A stretch of 64,000 bases of DNA from Podocnemis expansa. Taxonomy: Eukaryota > Chordata > Testudines > Podocnemididae. The position numbers were made by a program, and so were the translations under genes. Below, one piece after another: positions 14,305-25,249 of the stretch; within the stretch, counting starts at the first letter, position 1; each line of letters opens with the position of its first letter. The stretch is from assembly GCA_007922195.1 (NCBI GenBank), contig ML682059.1, positions 16,510,205 through 16,574,204 on the forward strand. The letters are read 5' to 3'. Under the pieces are notes generated by a model that saw nothing but the letters and a program-made list of their open reading frames with translations, was not told where the DNA came from and did not search any database.

Positions 14305-14445
14305 CAGACATGCTTGTTTACCTCTTCAAAGAATTCTAGTTGATTGATGAGACATCATTTCACTTTACAAAAAACATATTGACTTTTCCCCAGAAAATTG
14401 TGTTTGTCTATGTTGGATAATTCAACCAATTTGCCTGATGCTGTC
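14305..14445 (-). mobile_element. CR1 LINE copy A, resumed after insertion
   Basis: This sequence continues the CR1 segment broken at 12152. TGCTTGTTTACC, CAAAGAATTCTAG and the ACAAAAAACATATTGAC block are the next part of the same conserved region. Copy A fades at about 14445. The join identifies copy B as the later insertion. Confidence 0.8.
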
Positions 14446-15017
14446 TGTTGTGGAAATAATTGTGCTATAACATGGCACTGTTGAGATATCAGATTTGTCA
14501 TTTTAATTCACACTTCTTGAATATGTAAAGTGCAACTGTTATGTAATTTAATATTGCTCTGTTAGCTTAGCCTTTTGAGTGAAAAAAGAAATCATTAAGT
14601 TAGAGCCCAGAGCTCCATATGGAGTAATTGTATTGTTCATTGAGTGTTATACAGAAGTTTTCATTGCATGCTAAATTAAAAGGGTACCTTAAATGGTTCT
14701 TTGAAAAATGGACAATGATATTCCTGAACACTGATTTATTGAATTATATTCCTTGTGACTGCAAGCAGAAATTGAACATTTTTAGACGACATTCTGACCT
14801 GAATCCCGCATGCGATACTCAGGCAAAACTCAATTTTGTGTGTGTGGATTTGTTCCCTGTACCAAAGAATAATTAACAATTCTTGCACTACTTCAAGAAA
14901 TTGTATCAAACTACAAGCCACTTCCCTCTCACACTTTATGCTTGTCATACTGGTAAGAAATGTTTTCAATACCAGTCCTTCTGAGAATGGTAGCTGCTTA
15001 TGCATATGTTAGGACAC
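14446..15017. other. Unrecognised non-coding sequence
   Basis: AT-rich sequence with overlapping short open frames on both strands, none with known motifs. I see no repeat ends here. Confidence 0.5.
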
Positions 15018-15319
15018 ATAGAATCACAGAAACTAGAAGGGACCATGAGATGTCAAGTCCAGTTCCCTGCATTCATGGCAGGGCCAAGTACCATCTTAAA
15101 CCATCTTTGACAGGTGGTTGTCTAATCTGCTCTTAAACCCTTCTAATGATGGAGGTTCTACAACATGCCTAGGTAATTTATTCCAGTGATTAATCACCCT
15201 GACAGTTAGGAATTTTTTTCCTAATGTCCAATCTAAACCTCACTTGCTATAATTTAAGTCCATTGCTTCTTATTTTATCATTGGCAGTTTTTCTCCATCC
15301 TCCTCATGACAACCTATTA
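15018..15319 (-). mobile_element. CR1-type LINE 3' tail (third subfamily)
   Basis: It begins with the TAGAATCACAGAAACTAGAAG type of terminal motif and runs through the conserved C-terminal tail block (GATGGAGGTTCTACAAC, TTCCTAATGTCCAATCTAAA), all in minus orientation. It stops abruptly at the MITE that begins at 15320. The expected continuation beyond the MITE is not recognisable. Confidence 0.8.
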
Positions 15320-15510
15320 AGCTATGTCTATACTAGAGGGTTCAGGTAAGTTGACATAAGACTTAGAGAGGCCCCATTTGTTTAAGTCAACGTTATAAGG
15401 TCAGCTTAAGCCAGGGGGCCCAACTTAATAAAGTTCACTTTAAATGGGTCCCCTGGCTTAAGTCAGCTTTATAAAGTCAACTTAAATGGCTCTCCTGATG
15501 TATAGATGCC
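15320..15510. mobile_element. Short PIF/Harbinger-like MITE
   Basis: The left end AGCTATGTCTATACTAG and the right end TGATGTATAGATGCC are inverted. The interior is palindromic (AAGTCAACGTTATAAGG against CTTTATAAAGTCAACTTAA; GCTTAAGCCAGGGGGCCC against GGGTCCCCTGGCTTAAG). The subterminal AAGTTGACTTAA-type motifs match the Harbinger element at 27845-30646. The flanking triplets do not match, so the target duplication has been lost or the end is off by a few bases. Confidence 0.75.
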
Positions 15511-16128
15511 ACAAAAACAACCACTAACATTAAATGTTCAGCAAATATTATAATGTGACTCAGTTCCCCACCAGCCTCGCTAAGGAATGAACAGACCATT
15601 ATCTGTGTGGGTATCCAATCCCCTTGGCACCATCCACTCTAACCATCGTGTATGATGTGATACATGCCACTGAGTATCAGTTTGTGTTGTCTCCCTCAAG
15701 TTAAACTACTCATCATAATGAAACCAAGACATACTCCTGACTGTATTATATGCCCTACTGATTATATTCATATATTTATACAAGGCTTGGCTTCTCTCTG
15801 GATAACAAAATAACATCCTCAAAGATGAGGAAGGCAGCCTCCCAGTTGTCCCATGTGCTAGGTACCCTCAGCCACTTTCAAAGCGGCCCAACTTTTTTTC
15901 TAACCCGCTAGGTATAAATCTTCCAAAAATGAACATTGTTTATTATTCTGACAGGTAGAGAAAAGATAAGATTCATATGAGAATGATTCGGATTCACACA
16001 GACCCTGTAGCTGTCTAACTTGCAAAATGATGAACAGAGCCTGCGTTACATCCTTTCACAATAAAGGTTTATCTAAGACCTGACCTTGATTAGCAATTAA
16101 AATGGATTGCTGAATTCAGTACTCATGG
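15511..16128. other. Unrecognised non-coding sequence
   Basis: No gene or identifiable repeat. A moderately AT-rich spacer between the MITE and the LTR. Confidence 0.5.
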
Positions 16129-17127
16129 TGTTAGTCTGTATGGGTTTAGGGGACTGTTTATGATTATTTTTCATATTAATATTTCATATTTTCAATAATC
16201 CATATTGGCTATCCCATGTTTGGTATCAGTAGAAAGGCTATAATCTGCTAGGAATGATTATATGGTTTATATGTAGGTATCATTATTGTATTAGAAATTA
16301 GGAATCTCGTTTGTTTTATTTGAGTTCCAAGTTGTTTGAGCTGAGGCAATCCCAGACTGGGCGTCTGCAAACTGTTGTCATATTAATGGCCCACTGGGAG
16401 GGGTCCCAGCTGGAATGGTCCTAAGAAGAAACCTCTTTGATCAGTTACCCAGACTGACCACGTGGCCTAACTCCATTTTGATCTGGCAAGGACTCTGAAA
16501 TAAAAGGCAGGGGACCCATCTCCATTTTGTCTTTAGTTTTCAGTCTGTCTGCAACCAACACTGCATCTGGAACTATTCTCCTGGGACTGAACAAAGGACT
16601 GAGACCCACCCAGCTGCTGCTGCTGCTGGGTGCACATCAGAGGAGTGGGACTAACCTGCAAATTACAGGATCTTCAAGGATTTGCTTTCTATGGACTCTA
16701 AATCATTTGTGTGTATGTGATTCACTTTGACCCTTTACCATCTGTCATATTTCATTTATTTTCTTTTTATATTAAACTTTTAGTTGTAGTTACTAAAGGA
16801 TTGGCTGGCAGCGTGGTATTTTGGGTAAGATCCAAGCCTGTATTGATCTGGGTGATGTGGCTGGCCCTTTGGGGTCAGGAGAACCTGTTTCTTTAAGAGA
16901 CCCAGGGATTAGGGGGGACCGTAGGAACTGATGTGCATAAAGGGGGCTGTTCCTCTTTTGCTATGCTTGGTGATGACCAGAGTGGGGAATCAGAAGCATG
17001 TTTTATTGCTGACTGGGCGACTAGTTTAAGTACCACCTGTCAGTGGTTTAGGGGTTTGGCCCCTGGTTTTGCAGCTTTCCCTGATTTTGGCACATTCAGA
17101 AGGTTATCCCAGGAGACCTGGGCCACA
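16129..17127 (+). mobile_element. Solo LTR, about 1 kb, copy 1
   Basis: It starts TGTTAGTCTG and ends GGGCCACA, the TG...CA form of an LTR. The flanking 5-mers are CATGG and CATAG, a 5-bp duplication with one transition. A TATA-like ATAAAA lies at about 16500 and a polyadenylation-like ATTAAA at 16771, in the right order for a plus-strand LTR. A diverged copy with the same architecture is at 58211-59199. No internal retroviral sequence adjoins it, so it is a solo LTR. Class is unassigned; a 5-bp duplication would fit some ERVs and some Gypsy elements. Confidence 0.75.
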
Positions 17128-17233
17128 CATAGAATACAATGTTATAGTAAAAAGACATTTATGTGAGATATGTGAAATGTGTATCACAATCTTGTTTCAT
17201 ATTTCATAATTGAATAGTAGATTATTTCATTAT

Positions 17234-17965
17234 GGCTGTGTTCACACACAGATGGTTGTTTCGAGACAAGTTGTATCGAAACTTGTTTCGAAACAACGCC
17301 TTATTTCGAAATGACTTACTTCAAATTAGCAAAAAGTCATTTTGAAACAGGGAAAAGAGCGAGAAACGAAATAGCATGTTCACAGTGTGAACATGCTATT
17401 TCGTTACCTGCTGCAGGGGGCTGCAGCCCCCTAGGGGTCAGCTGCTACTGCGGCTCACCCTGCAGCCCAGAAAGGGGGCTGCAGCCACTGGCGGGGGGGG
17501 GGTGAGTTGCTGCAGGGTGGCTCAGCCCCCCACCAGAGCTGCCCCCCGACACCGCCAGCGGGTCGGGGGCGCAGGGCTCAGCCCGCCCGGTGCCCCTGAC
17601 CCGCTGGCGGTGGCGGGGGATCAGCCTGGGTTGCAGGCTGAGCAGCCTCGCAGCGACTCCCCCCCTCCCCCGCCGGAGGCTACAGCCCCCTTTCTCGGGC
17701 TGAGGCACAGCCCTCAGCACCCTGGCCAGGGTCCTGAGGGTTCCCTGGCCAGGGTGCTGAGGATCCAATGTTGTTTCTGAACACTTTGTTCCAAAACAAC
17801 ATGTTCACACTGCCTTGTTTCGAAACAACCATTGCAAAACAACCATGTTTCGCCTAGAAAGTAGGTTCCCGTTGTTTTGAAACAACTGTGTGTTGTGTGA
17901 ACATGTTTTTTTTGTTTTGAAACAACCATGTTGTTTCAAAACAAAAATGCTGTGTGAATACAGCC
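17234..17965. mobile_element. MITE with GGCTGTGTTCACACA ends and GC-rich core
   Basis: Terminal inverted repeats are GGCTGTGTTCACACA and TGTGTGAATACAGCC, flanked by TAT on both sides. The outer arms are packed with TTTCGAAA modules. Inside lies a strong palindrome (17367-17403) followed by about 370 bp of GC-rich DNA with its own inverted segments (ACACCGCCAGCGGGTC against GACCCGCTGGCGGT; CCTGGCCAGG twice near 17730-17760). Overlapping open frames of 60-107 codons here are composition artefacts of GC-rich DNA, not genes. Confidence 0.8.
17367..17403. repeat. Perfect 18-bp inverted repeat with 1-base centre
   Basis: The arm CGAAATAGCATGTTCACA is followed by one base and then its exact complement. 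A degraded version of the same dyad is present in the element at 30650-31158 (about 31005-31042), so it is a family feature and not chance. Confidence 0.95.
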
Positions 17966-18992
17966 TATTAGAAACTATTACATTGCCTATCAAAAATGCA
18001 ACAAACAGCAGCAAAGGGTAATCAGCATGTAGAGTAATCAGTTAACTTTAAGGATAAATCAGGATAAGATAGCATACTAAAGTCCAAAGATGTCAGCAAG
18101 TATAACAACTATTCTGTCCAAATGATCTCCCAGGAACGCAAAATGCAACATTACTTTTGCAATAAACTACACTGAAAAGTAGATATTAGGTATACATAGT
18201 CTCACTTGCTGAGTTGTTGATGCTTTTCCTTCTTCATAAATCGCAACATCACTAAATCTGTCCTCAGGAGAACAATATAAAACATTTCAGTGTTCCAGTG
18301 GTCTATGGAAGGCACACATAGTAAGTAATCACACCTATTGTCTGCCACATAGTGAAGCTCAGCCAGGTTAATGCTATTTAATATATTTAATCACTGTTTA
18401 ATCATTCACTAAGTATATTTCAAGTTTAATCATTGAAATCACTAAGGCCCCTAGCCATCTAGTGATCTCTGTTTATGATTTGCATTTGATATCTCACTTA
18501 TTAATATTAAAATACTTTATGTATGGCAATAATTGTTTCATACAATCTGTAATGATTTATAGTGGTGGATAAAAAAATCTGTGCATTAAACATTTGCCAA
18601 AGGGAATCAACTGCTACTCATATGTATATAGCACTGATAAATAATGAACCCCATTCACCAAACTGCTACCTATCATTAGTTATAACTATCATTTTATTTT
18701 TCTGAAGAGTATATGGGACAGTCATTTTCTCAAGCTTGCCAAGCATTCCTGTCTGGTGAAAATCGGTACTAAACTTGTTCTTAGACATGCACTGTAATGT
18801 GAGGCATTAATGTGGAGACCGTTTTTATAGACTAAGTCTAACGTTTCAGAGAGGTGTTCTTATGTCTATACTTAGACATGTTATTTATATCTGAGTCCTT
18901 ATAGTAAACAGTTCCTCATTTTTTAGCTTTATGAAAGTCTACTATTTAACGACTGCTTCAATAATCTTCATGTAGTCAGGCTCTTTTAGAAT
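17966..18992. other. Unrecognised AT-rich sequence
   Basis: No gene or repeat boundary recognised between the MITE and the Penelope fragment. Confidence 0.5.
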
Positions 18993-19094
18993 AAAAAAAA
19001 AAAACAAGGAGTTGTGTGGCACTTAGTCTTTAAGTCTTTAGTCTCCTTGTTTTTTTTTTTTTTTTTTTTTGCTGGACTAGCCTAACACAGCTAC
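18993..19094. mobile_element. Fold-back Penelope-like terminal fragment
   Basis: This contains the conserved Penelope terminal block twice in opposite orientation: AACAAGGAGTTGTGTGGCAC, then CTCCTTG, a long T run, GCTGGACTAG and AACACAGCTACC. The insert is flanked by a 12-bp direct repeat, CTCTTTTAGAAT (18981-18992 and 19095-19106), a plausible target duplication. The structure is a short snap-back copy with no coding part. Confidence 0.7.
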
Positions 19095-19106
19095 CTCTTT
19101 TAGAAT

Positions 19107-20189
19107 GAAGTGTCATCTTTCCAGCAGTATTTTATAAAAGTTGGGATAGAAAGGAACAGGTCAAACAGTCAGAACACACAATGAACTGCAGTGCATCACA
19201 GGGAGTTTGAAAATTCTAAATTGGTGTACACACAAAGTTGAGCCTAATATTGTGTATTTAACCCCAAGTTCATTAGAGTATTCTTCTATTTCTAATTCCA
19301 CTCAGCCTAACTGTGATTTGCAATATATAAATGAGAAATTATTGTAGCTGGTTGACCATTTTATGTGTAACAAAATTTTTATATTGAAACCAATATATAG
19401 AAGTTCAAAATGAATTAGAAGGCTGGAAAATTGTAAGGAAAATTTCCAAATTTTAATCCTCTGATTTCTTCAGAAATTTTAAGTTGAAGATTCAGGGCTA
19501 CATTCACAAAGAAAACTCCCCTAACTTGTAGGTGTCTAGAAAACAATTTGGCTTCACAAAGCTCCATACAATTTAAGGGGAAGAAATAAGTGCCCCAGCA
19601 TGGGATTTGCAAAAGCTGACATGTTAAGTGGCTCCACTTGCCTAAAGTGCCCAGTGATACATCCACGCTTAGGGTGTGTGCTATGCCGCACCACCCTCTT
19701 GTGGAGATAGATGCCCAAGTCCTGGCAGGAAGGATGTGACTCCCTCTGCTTGGGATTCTTAGGTAGAAAACTGTTTTCATGTTAAATGCCTGTACCACGT
19801 TTACAGGAATCTGTGTGGGGAAGGAAAGAGGACCTTGCTCATAACTTTTAGTTGTGTAATGAGGGTACTTACCTAAGATGTGGGAGAAACCTGATTCAAG
19901 TTCTCCTTCAGTCCCACATCAGAATAGTCCAGTGGCTATGGTGCTCAGTTTAGAGGTGGTGAGTTCCTGGCCAAGTTTATACCCACTTGATGCAGTAATA
20001 AGTATGCAAGAGAGACACCTCACTGAAGTCCTGTGCAATACTTCAATTCACACAGGAGGTATGTGTGCCTTGCGTGTGAGAGCCCAGAAGTTTCTAGCTA
20101 TTAGTGTCCACTTCAGGTGTGCAACATGCCTTTGCAACCCCTTCAGTGAGTGTCACAGCAGTTCCAGGTGCCACTCAGCTCTAGACTGA
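19107..20189. other. Non-coding sequence with possible old interspersed repeat
   Basis: The stretch 19490-19860 has the look of a decayed dispersed repeat, but I cannot name it. Open frames here (127 codons minus, 103 codons plus) have no recognisable domain. No gene called. Confidence 0.4.
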
Positions 20190-20399
20190 CATAAAACACC
20201 CAGGTTAAAGGACTCCATATCAGCAGCAAAGGAGGGGAAATTGTGAGAAACATGTGAACAGAAACATCTTGAAGTACTCCAGTTACTGTAAGATAAGCAA
20301 TCTTGCTTATTTCTTCAAGCATTTGTCCCTCTCAGGGAGGTGTCCTATCTAAATAATGACTTTAGGACAACCCTGCAAAACTGGGCATTCAGTTAAGAA

Positions 20400-21790
20400 G
20401 CGGACACAATGGACTGATTGATAAACATATGTCCAGAGCTCCAAACAGCTGTCCTACAAATCTCAGAGAATCCTTTGAAATAAGGCTTAAAATTGCCTCA
20501 GCTGAAAAAGCGTGTGCCCCAATCAAGAGGATTGGGCTGGCTTATTTAATGAACATGAAATTTTAATGCAGTCTGCCACTGCCACTTAGACAGTCTTTGA
20601 GATGAACAGTCTGACCCTTAACTTTGTCACCAAAAGATACTAAGAGTCTGCTTGCTTTATGGAATGGCTTTATTAAAAAAAAAATGAAATTTAGATTTGC
20701 TAGACCAAAGGACATAAGCCTTAGAACATCTAGTGTGCATAGTTTAATTTCTACAGGAGAGTCATGAGGCCAAGGAAAAAATGCCAGTGACTGCTGCGTC
20801 CAAGTTCCTTCTCTACCTTGGTGGGTTTGGCACTTCCCTCCAGTGGTGGGTCTCTTTCCCTTAGGCCTCCAGGCCTAGCAAAGGCCTTTTCTCCCCCTTG
20901 GGCAGGGGTTTTTCCTTACTCCAGTCTTTGTACCTGTGGAGCTCTTCCTGACCAGCATTCTGCACCTTCACCAGATCTATCTGCCTCCCAACTGCACCTT
21001 GTCTCCTGTCACACGCTCCTGTAGCTCTCCTCACTCTCACACTCCAGGCACATCCTTTATCTGGAGGGAAGGCTTTTTAAGAAGTCCTGAGCCGGGGCTT
21101 AAGTAGTTCCAGGGGTGTTAATTAACCTGGAGTAACTACTACTCAAGTACAAGGGGAAAAGGGACTTGCTGAGCCTGGGGTTAATATAATGGCTTTCTAG
21201 AACTCTCTGGAAACCCTCCAGTCTGACCCTTTCACGCTGCATAAAACTACCTTACGTGAAAATCTGAAGCCATTTTCAGCAAAATTTAGGATGTGGTCTG
21301 AAAGTAACTCTGTCTTTCTGGACTACAGTATACAATGGACGAGACATTAAAGTTGGTATTTTGCTTACTCACTGACTGAGGAAATGGCTATCAAAAAATG
21401 TTATTTTAACAAGGAGGTGATGCAAGAAACATGATGACATAGGTTCAAATGGAGGCTCTATCAAAAAGAGAAGCACCACATTCAAGTCCCATGTGGGGAA
21501 TGGCTCCTTAACCAAAACTTTAAGAATGATACTACACAATGGGGAAAGAAGTGATTTGACCTGAACAGAGGTGTGATGTAAAGATTTATCAGCAAGATAA
21601 ATTCTAAGAGCACTAAAATAGTATACCCAGTGTTTCAAAGATAATAAGTAATCCAAGGTAGCTGGAATAGAAGAATTCATGAACTGAATATATCGCTGAG
21701 TGGACTGTAATGGCAAATGCCTCCCCTTAGCTTCATTTGTCTTTCTAGTAGAAACTTTTCTTCTCTGAATCAAAACCTCCTATACAGCTA
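20400..21790 (-). pseudogene. DIRS tyrosine recombinase remnant
   Basis: The best-preserved part is a 134-codon open stretch at 21369-21773. It aligns by eye with the recombinase of the plus copy: TLDYLLSL against TLDYLSDL, TWDLNVVLLFLIEPPFEP against QWDLNVVLWALTEPPYEP. Downstream (20400-20700) fragments resemble the SKW and RTAVW parts of the C-terminal catalytic half. The SARR motif that carries the first catalytic arginine in the plus copy is not preserved, and stops interrupt every frame. A non-functional relic. Confidence 0.75.
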
Positions 21791-22157
21791 TTAAACAGCT
21801 TCTGTCCACATAGGTCAGTCTGCTAGATTCCATGCTGTTAGATGCAACAGCAGGCTTTGGCTCTGCAAAATGATGTCCTGAGGGCTCCAAATAGGTGCAT
21901 CAGGTGGGAATAGCAGAATTGATGTTCCATGGCTGGAGCTATCATTATCACCAGGGCTTCCTCCTGACATTCTTTTCTTACAACCTTGGGGATTAGTGGG
22001 ATGGGGAGGAAGGCCTAAAGAAGGTTCTTTTCCCACTGAACAGAAGTGCAGCTGCTATGGATCTTAATTATCCTCCTCTGGGAGCAGAACTCTGGAAACT
22101 TGTGTTAAGATTGGCAGCAAACAGCTTTACAGAGGCATTTCTCCATTTTGAAATATG

Positions 22158-22472
22158 TCATCTAGAACCAAGTCTTTCAACTCCTACTGATGAATAATTG
22201 GAACTCTTTCTGCTTAGCTGATTGGCCACATTGTTCCAGGTGCCTGAAAGACGGAGGGCTATTAGGATCTGCTGTTGGATGCCCTCGTCCCATACGTATA
22301 CTGCTGCCTGACATAAAGATGTTTTGCCTGCTGACATCTTGTTCCCCCCTTTCCTCTCTCTATAGTGCACAGAAATCATATTGTTGATCTGGATTTGGGC
22401 AATGGTGTCCTGAAAGAGGGGCAGGAATTTCTTCCAAACCAAATGAAAGGTTCTGGTTTCTAGTACATTCAT
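22158..22472 (-). pseudogene. DIRS RNase H remnant
   Basis: The 104-codon stretch contains NVLETRTFHLVWKKFLP, then a degraded SDN-type segment (QINNMISVHYRERKGG), then LSGTWNNVANQLSRKS. These follow the order of the plus copy's RNase H (ELRAI, SDNTAAVFYMNRQG, HLPGVDNGIVDSLS). The aspartate of the SDN motif appears replaced by asparagine, so catalysis would be lost. Confidence 0.7.
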
Positions 22473-22599
22473 GTATAACTCAGGCTCTGCTTGGAACTAC
22501 ATGCCTTGAATTTCAAGAGAATCTAAATGTCCCAGACTAATTCAGATGCATCCATCACCAGAATTTTCGAAGAGGATTGAATATGAAACAGAATTCCTT

Positions 22600-23460
22600 G
22601 GCAGACATGTAGAAGCCCAGTCCACCAAAGGCAAAATGACAATAGTCTCTCAGGAACTACCACAGGTAAATCTATTTTGTTTGATTGCCTGATAAATGGG
22701 GATCTCAGCCATATCTGATGAAGCTGAAGTTATAACCTTTAATACAGAGTTGTCTAGGTGAAACCTGAAATGTTACCCAGTCATTTAAGGCAGACTCTCA
22801 CTGTGTTTCTTGGATAAGATGGAAAGTATGAAATGAGGTGACTTCTTGTGGATAGTCTTTCATGAGTAAGAAATGTTTTTGCCAATCTTGAAATTTGGAC
22901 TGCCCCTGTGAATTCAGTGCATTGAGTAGGGATGAGAGTAGACTTATCTTGATTGGTCCTGAAGTCTAACTTGGAAAACAACTATAGAACTATGTAAAAA
23001 ATCCTGATGATGTACTGAGGTGAATGACCCTGAATCAGGCAGTGATTGAGTTAGCAATACACATGGAGATTCTCTCTCCTGAGGCAACTCACTACCACAG
23101 CCAGCCCTTTGGTAAATAACCTAGGAGCTAGAGGAAGGCTTAATGATAGGTGTCTGAACTGAAAGTGATATTTATTTGCCACAGAACACAAATTCCTGTG
23201 AGCTGGATGGAACAGGCATCCTGCAATTCAGGGGCTACAGACTAATTAATGGCATCTAATGAAGGAATTATAGAAGAAAAGATAATCACCTGAAACTTGA
23301 AGTGATGGATACACATGCTGAGACACCTGAGATCTAAAATCAGCCTCCATTCATCCATCAGAATGCTGTGAGTAGAGTCCCTGAAAATGGGTGGTGTATA
23401 AGAAGGGAGATGTAGAGTTCACAAAGAATGAAACTGGATTGTGTATCCTTTCTGGACAAT
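22600..23460 (-). pseudogene. DIRS reverse transcriptase remnant
   Basis: Scattered minus-strand frames carry DIRS RT-like blocks: WRLILDLRCLS (about 23300-23380), PELQDACSIQL (about 23210) and KSTLIPTQCTEFTGA (about 22900). Stops and shifts break all of them and no catalytic YLDD motif could be found. Assignment rests on order and on linkage to the RNase H and recombinase remnants. Confidence 0.55.
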
Positions 23461-24293
23461 TTCAAAGGCCCACTGGTTGGTTTTAATTGCAGCCCATGCA
23501 TCTGGGAAAAAAACAAAACAAAACAAAAAACAAAAGGTGATTTACCAAGGCATGAGATCCTCTGAAATTGATAAATTATTCTTCACTGTAGCATCAAACT
23601 TGAGACCTCTGACCAGATGTCACAATGTTACAGTGAAAGGGGTGCGGGCAGGGTGGAACTCTCTTCTTTTGGAAGAGTTTATTTGCTGGAAGAATCTGAA
23701 GCCCTTTGCCAGTACTGATATGAAGAAGGTGCAGTTCTTTTTCTGGAGAAAGACTGAGGAGAAGGGCTCCAGTTGTAGCTTGAACCTCTTCCGGGTGGCC
23801 TATCAAGTGCAGCTATGATATTCAGTCCATAATGGCCAGAGTGCATGCTGAGTACACTGCAGTGTTGGAATCATTCAAAAAGTTCAGTAATATTTTTACC
23901 ATCAGCTGACCTACACAGTCACAACCCTCAATTCATCCTAGCTGTCAAATCGACAAGTACGAGACCATGTCGACGTGGTAATGAACCTGTGCAAGTTCCT
24001 GGGCTTCCGCATAAACGGAAAAGTCCAAGCTTTGCCCCACTCAGGACATAGAGTTCATTGGGACACGCTTAAACGCCTGTCAAGATTTCAGTCCATCTGC
24101 ACCATCATCACAGAGCTCCAGGTACCCGGGCTGACCACAGCGCGTAGATGCATGCAGCTCCTGGGTCACATGGCAGTGGCCACATTGTTAATCCGAACAG
24201 CCCGGCTGTGGATGTGACCGTTCCAGCTTTGGTTCGCCACAAGCTTCCAACCAGAAAGGCACCATCTAGACAAAGTAAACTTGGTTCCTCAAC

Positions 24294-24755
24294 ATGCCCT
24301 GGAGTCCCTCCAAATTTGGAGAGACCCCCGACTTCATGATGGGGGGAATCCCATTCAGGGAGTCCAAGCCTGCAGTGACCCTGATAACGGACGCCTCTAA
24401 CTTGGGGTGGGGTGCCCACCTATCCAGGGGCCTCTCCACGCAAGGTGTCTGGAGCCCCAAAGACAGTTTCTTCCACATAAGCGTGAAGGAGCTCAGGGCC
24501 ATCAGACTGGCCTGCATGACCTTCCTAGACCAGATCCAGGGCAGAGTGGTCCAAATCCTCTCAGACAACACAGCGGCCGTGTTCTACATGAACCGCCAAG
24601 GTGAAGTCCGCTCCTCGGCACTATGCAAGGAAGCGACCAAGCTTTGGCAACTAGTGATAGACCATCACTTCACGCCAACTGCCACCCACCTTCCTGGGGT
24701 GGACAACGGCATAGTGGATTCACTCAGCAAAAAACCACTAGCAAACCATGAGTGA
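24294..24755 (+). pseudogene. DIRS RNase H domain (intact frame, orphaned)
   Basis: An open 153-codon stretch shows the RNase H fold motifs in order: TDASNLGWGAHL (first Asp), HISVKELRAIRLA (Glu), SDNTAAVFYMNRQG (second Asp) and HLPGVDNGIVDSLS (last Asp). All acidic catalytic residues expected for this fold are present. In a live DIRS element this domain is fused to the RT and removes template RNA during replication. Here the RT part before it is broken, so the frame survives only as a fragment. The first Met is internal, not a real start. Confidence 0.85.
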
Positions 24756-25249
24756 TCTCTCCACAACAAGGTTTTCTCTCTGTCGACAACCAGATAGGGA
24801 ACCCCTCAGATCGACCACTTTGCTATGGCACAGAACCACAAATGCCCTCAGTTCTGCTCCCTCCGAGGCTGGGAGAAAGGGTCTCTCAGCGATAACTTCC
24901 TCCTCAACTGATAGAAAGCCCTAATGTATGCCTTCCCGCCAATTCCTCTGATTCACTGGGTGCTTCTGAAGGGCCTCGCAGACAAGGCGTTTATCATTCT
25001 GATAGCCCCGGACTGGTTCAGGCACCACTGATTCCCTCTCCTTCAAGACATGTCGGTGAGGACCCCGCTTCACCTCCCATGGTGGGTGGACCTTCTGACA
25101 CAGGATTCGGGTCGCCTTCAGCACCCTCACCCGGGCCTCCTGCCACTGACAGCCTAGATGCTCTCTGGCTCAGCGAGCAAGAGCAACACTGCTCGGATAG
25201 GGTTAAAAAGGTCCTGGTTAGTAGCTGAAAACTCTCCACCAGGTCCACC

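Larger units (their letters stand above)
20190..23870 (-). mobile_element. DIRS-like tyrosine-recombinase retrotransposon, old minus copy
   Basis: Reading right to left on the minus strand, remnants of reverse transcriptase (about 22600-23460), RNase H (22158-22472) and tyrosine recombinase (20400-21790) occur in DIRS order. The sequence ends near 20250 in a block (GTAACTGGAGTACTTC) that resembles the terminal repeat of sauropsid DIRS elements. Numerous stops and shifts show it is older than the plus-strand copy to its right. The 5' boundary near 23870 is approximate. Confidence 0.75.

Noticed and set aside
17445..17780. 107- and 92-codon frames on opposite strands
   Set aside because: They lie in the GC-rich hairpin core of a MITE; proline/arginine-rich translation without motifs.
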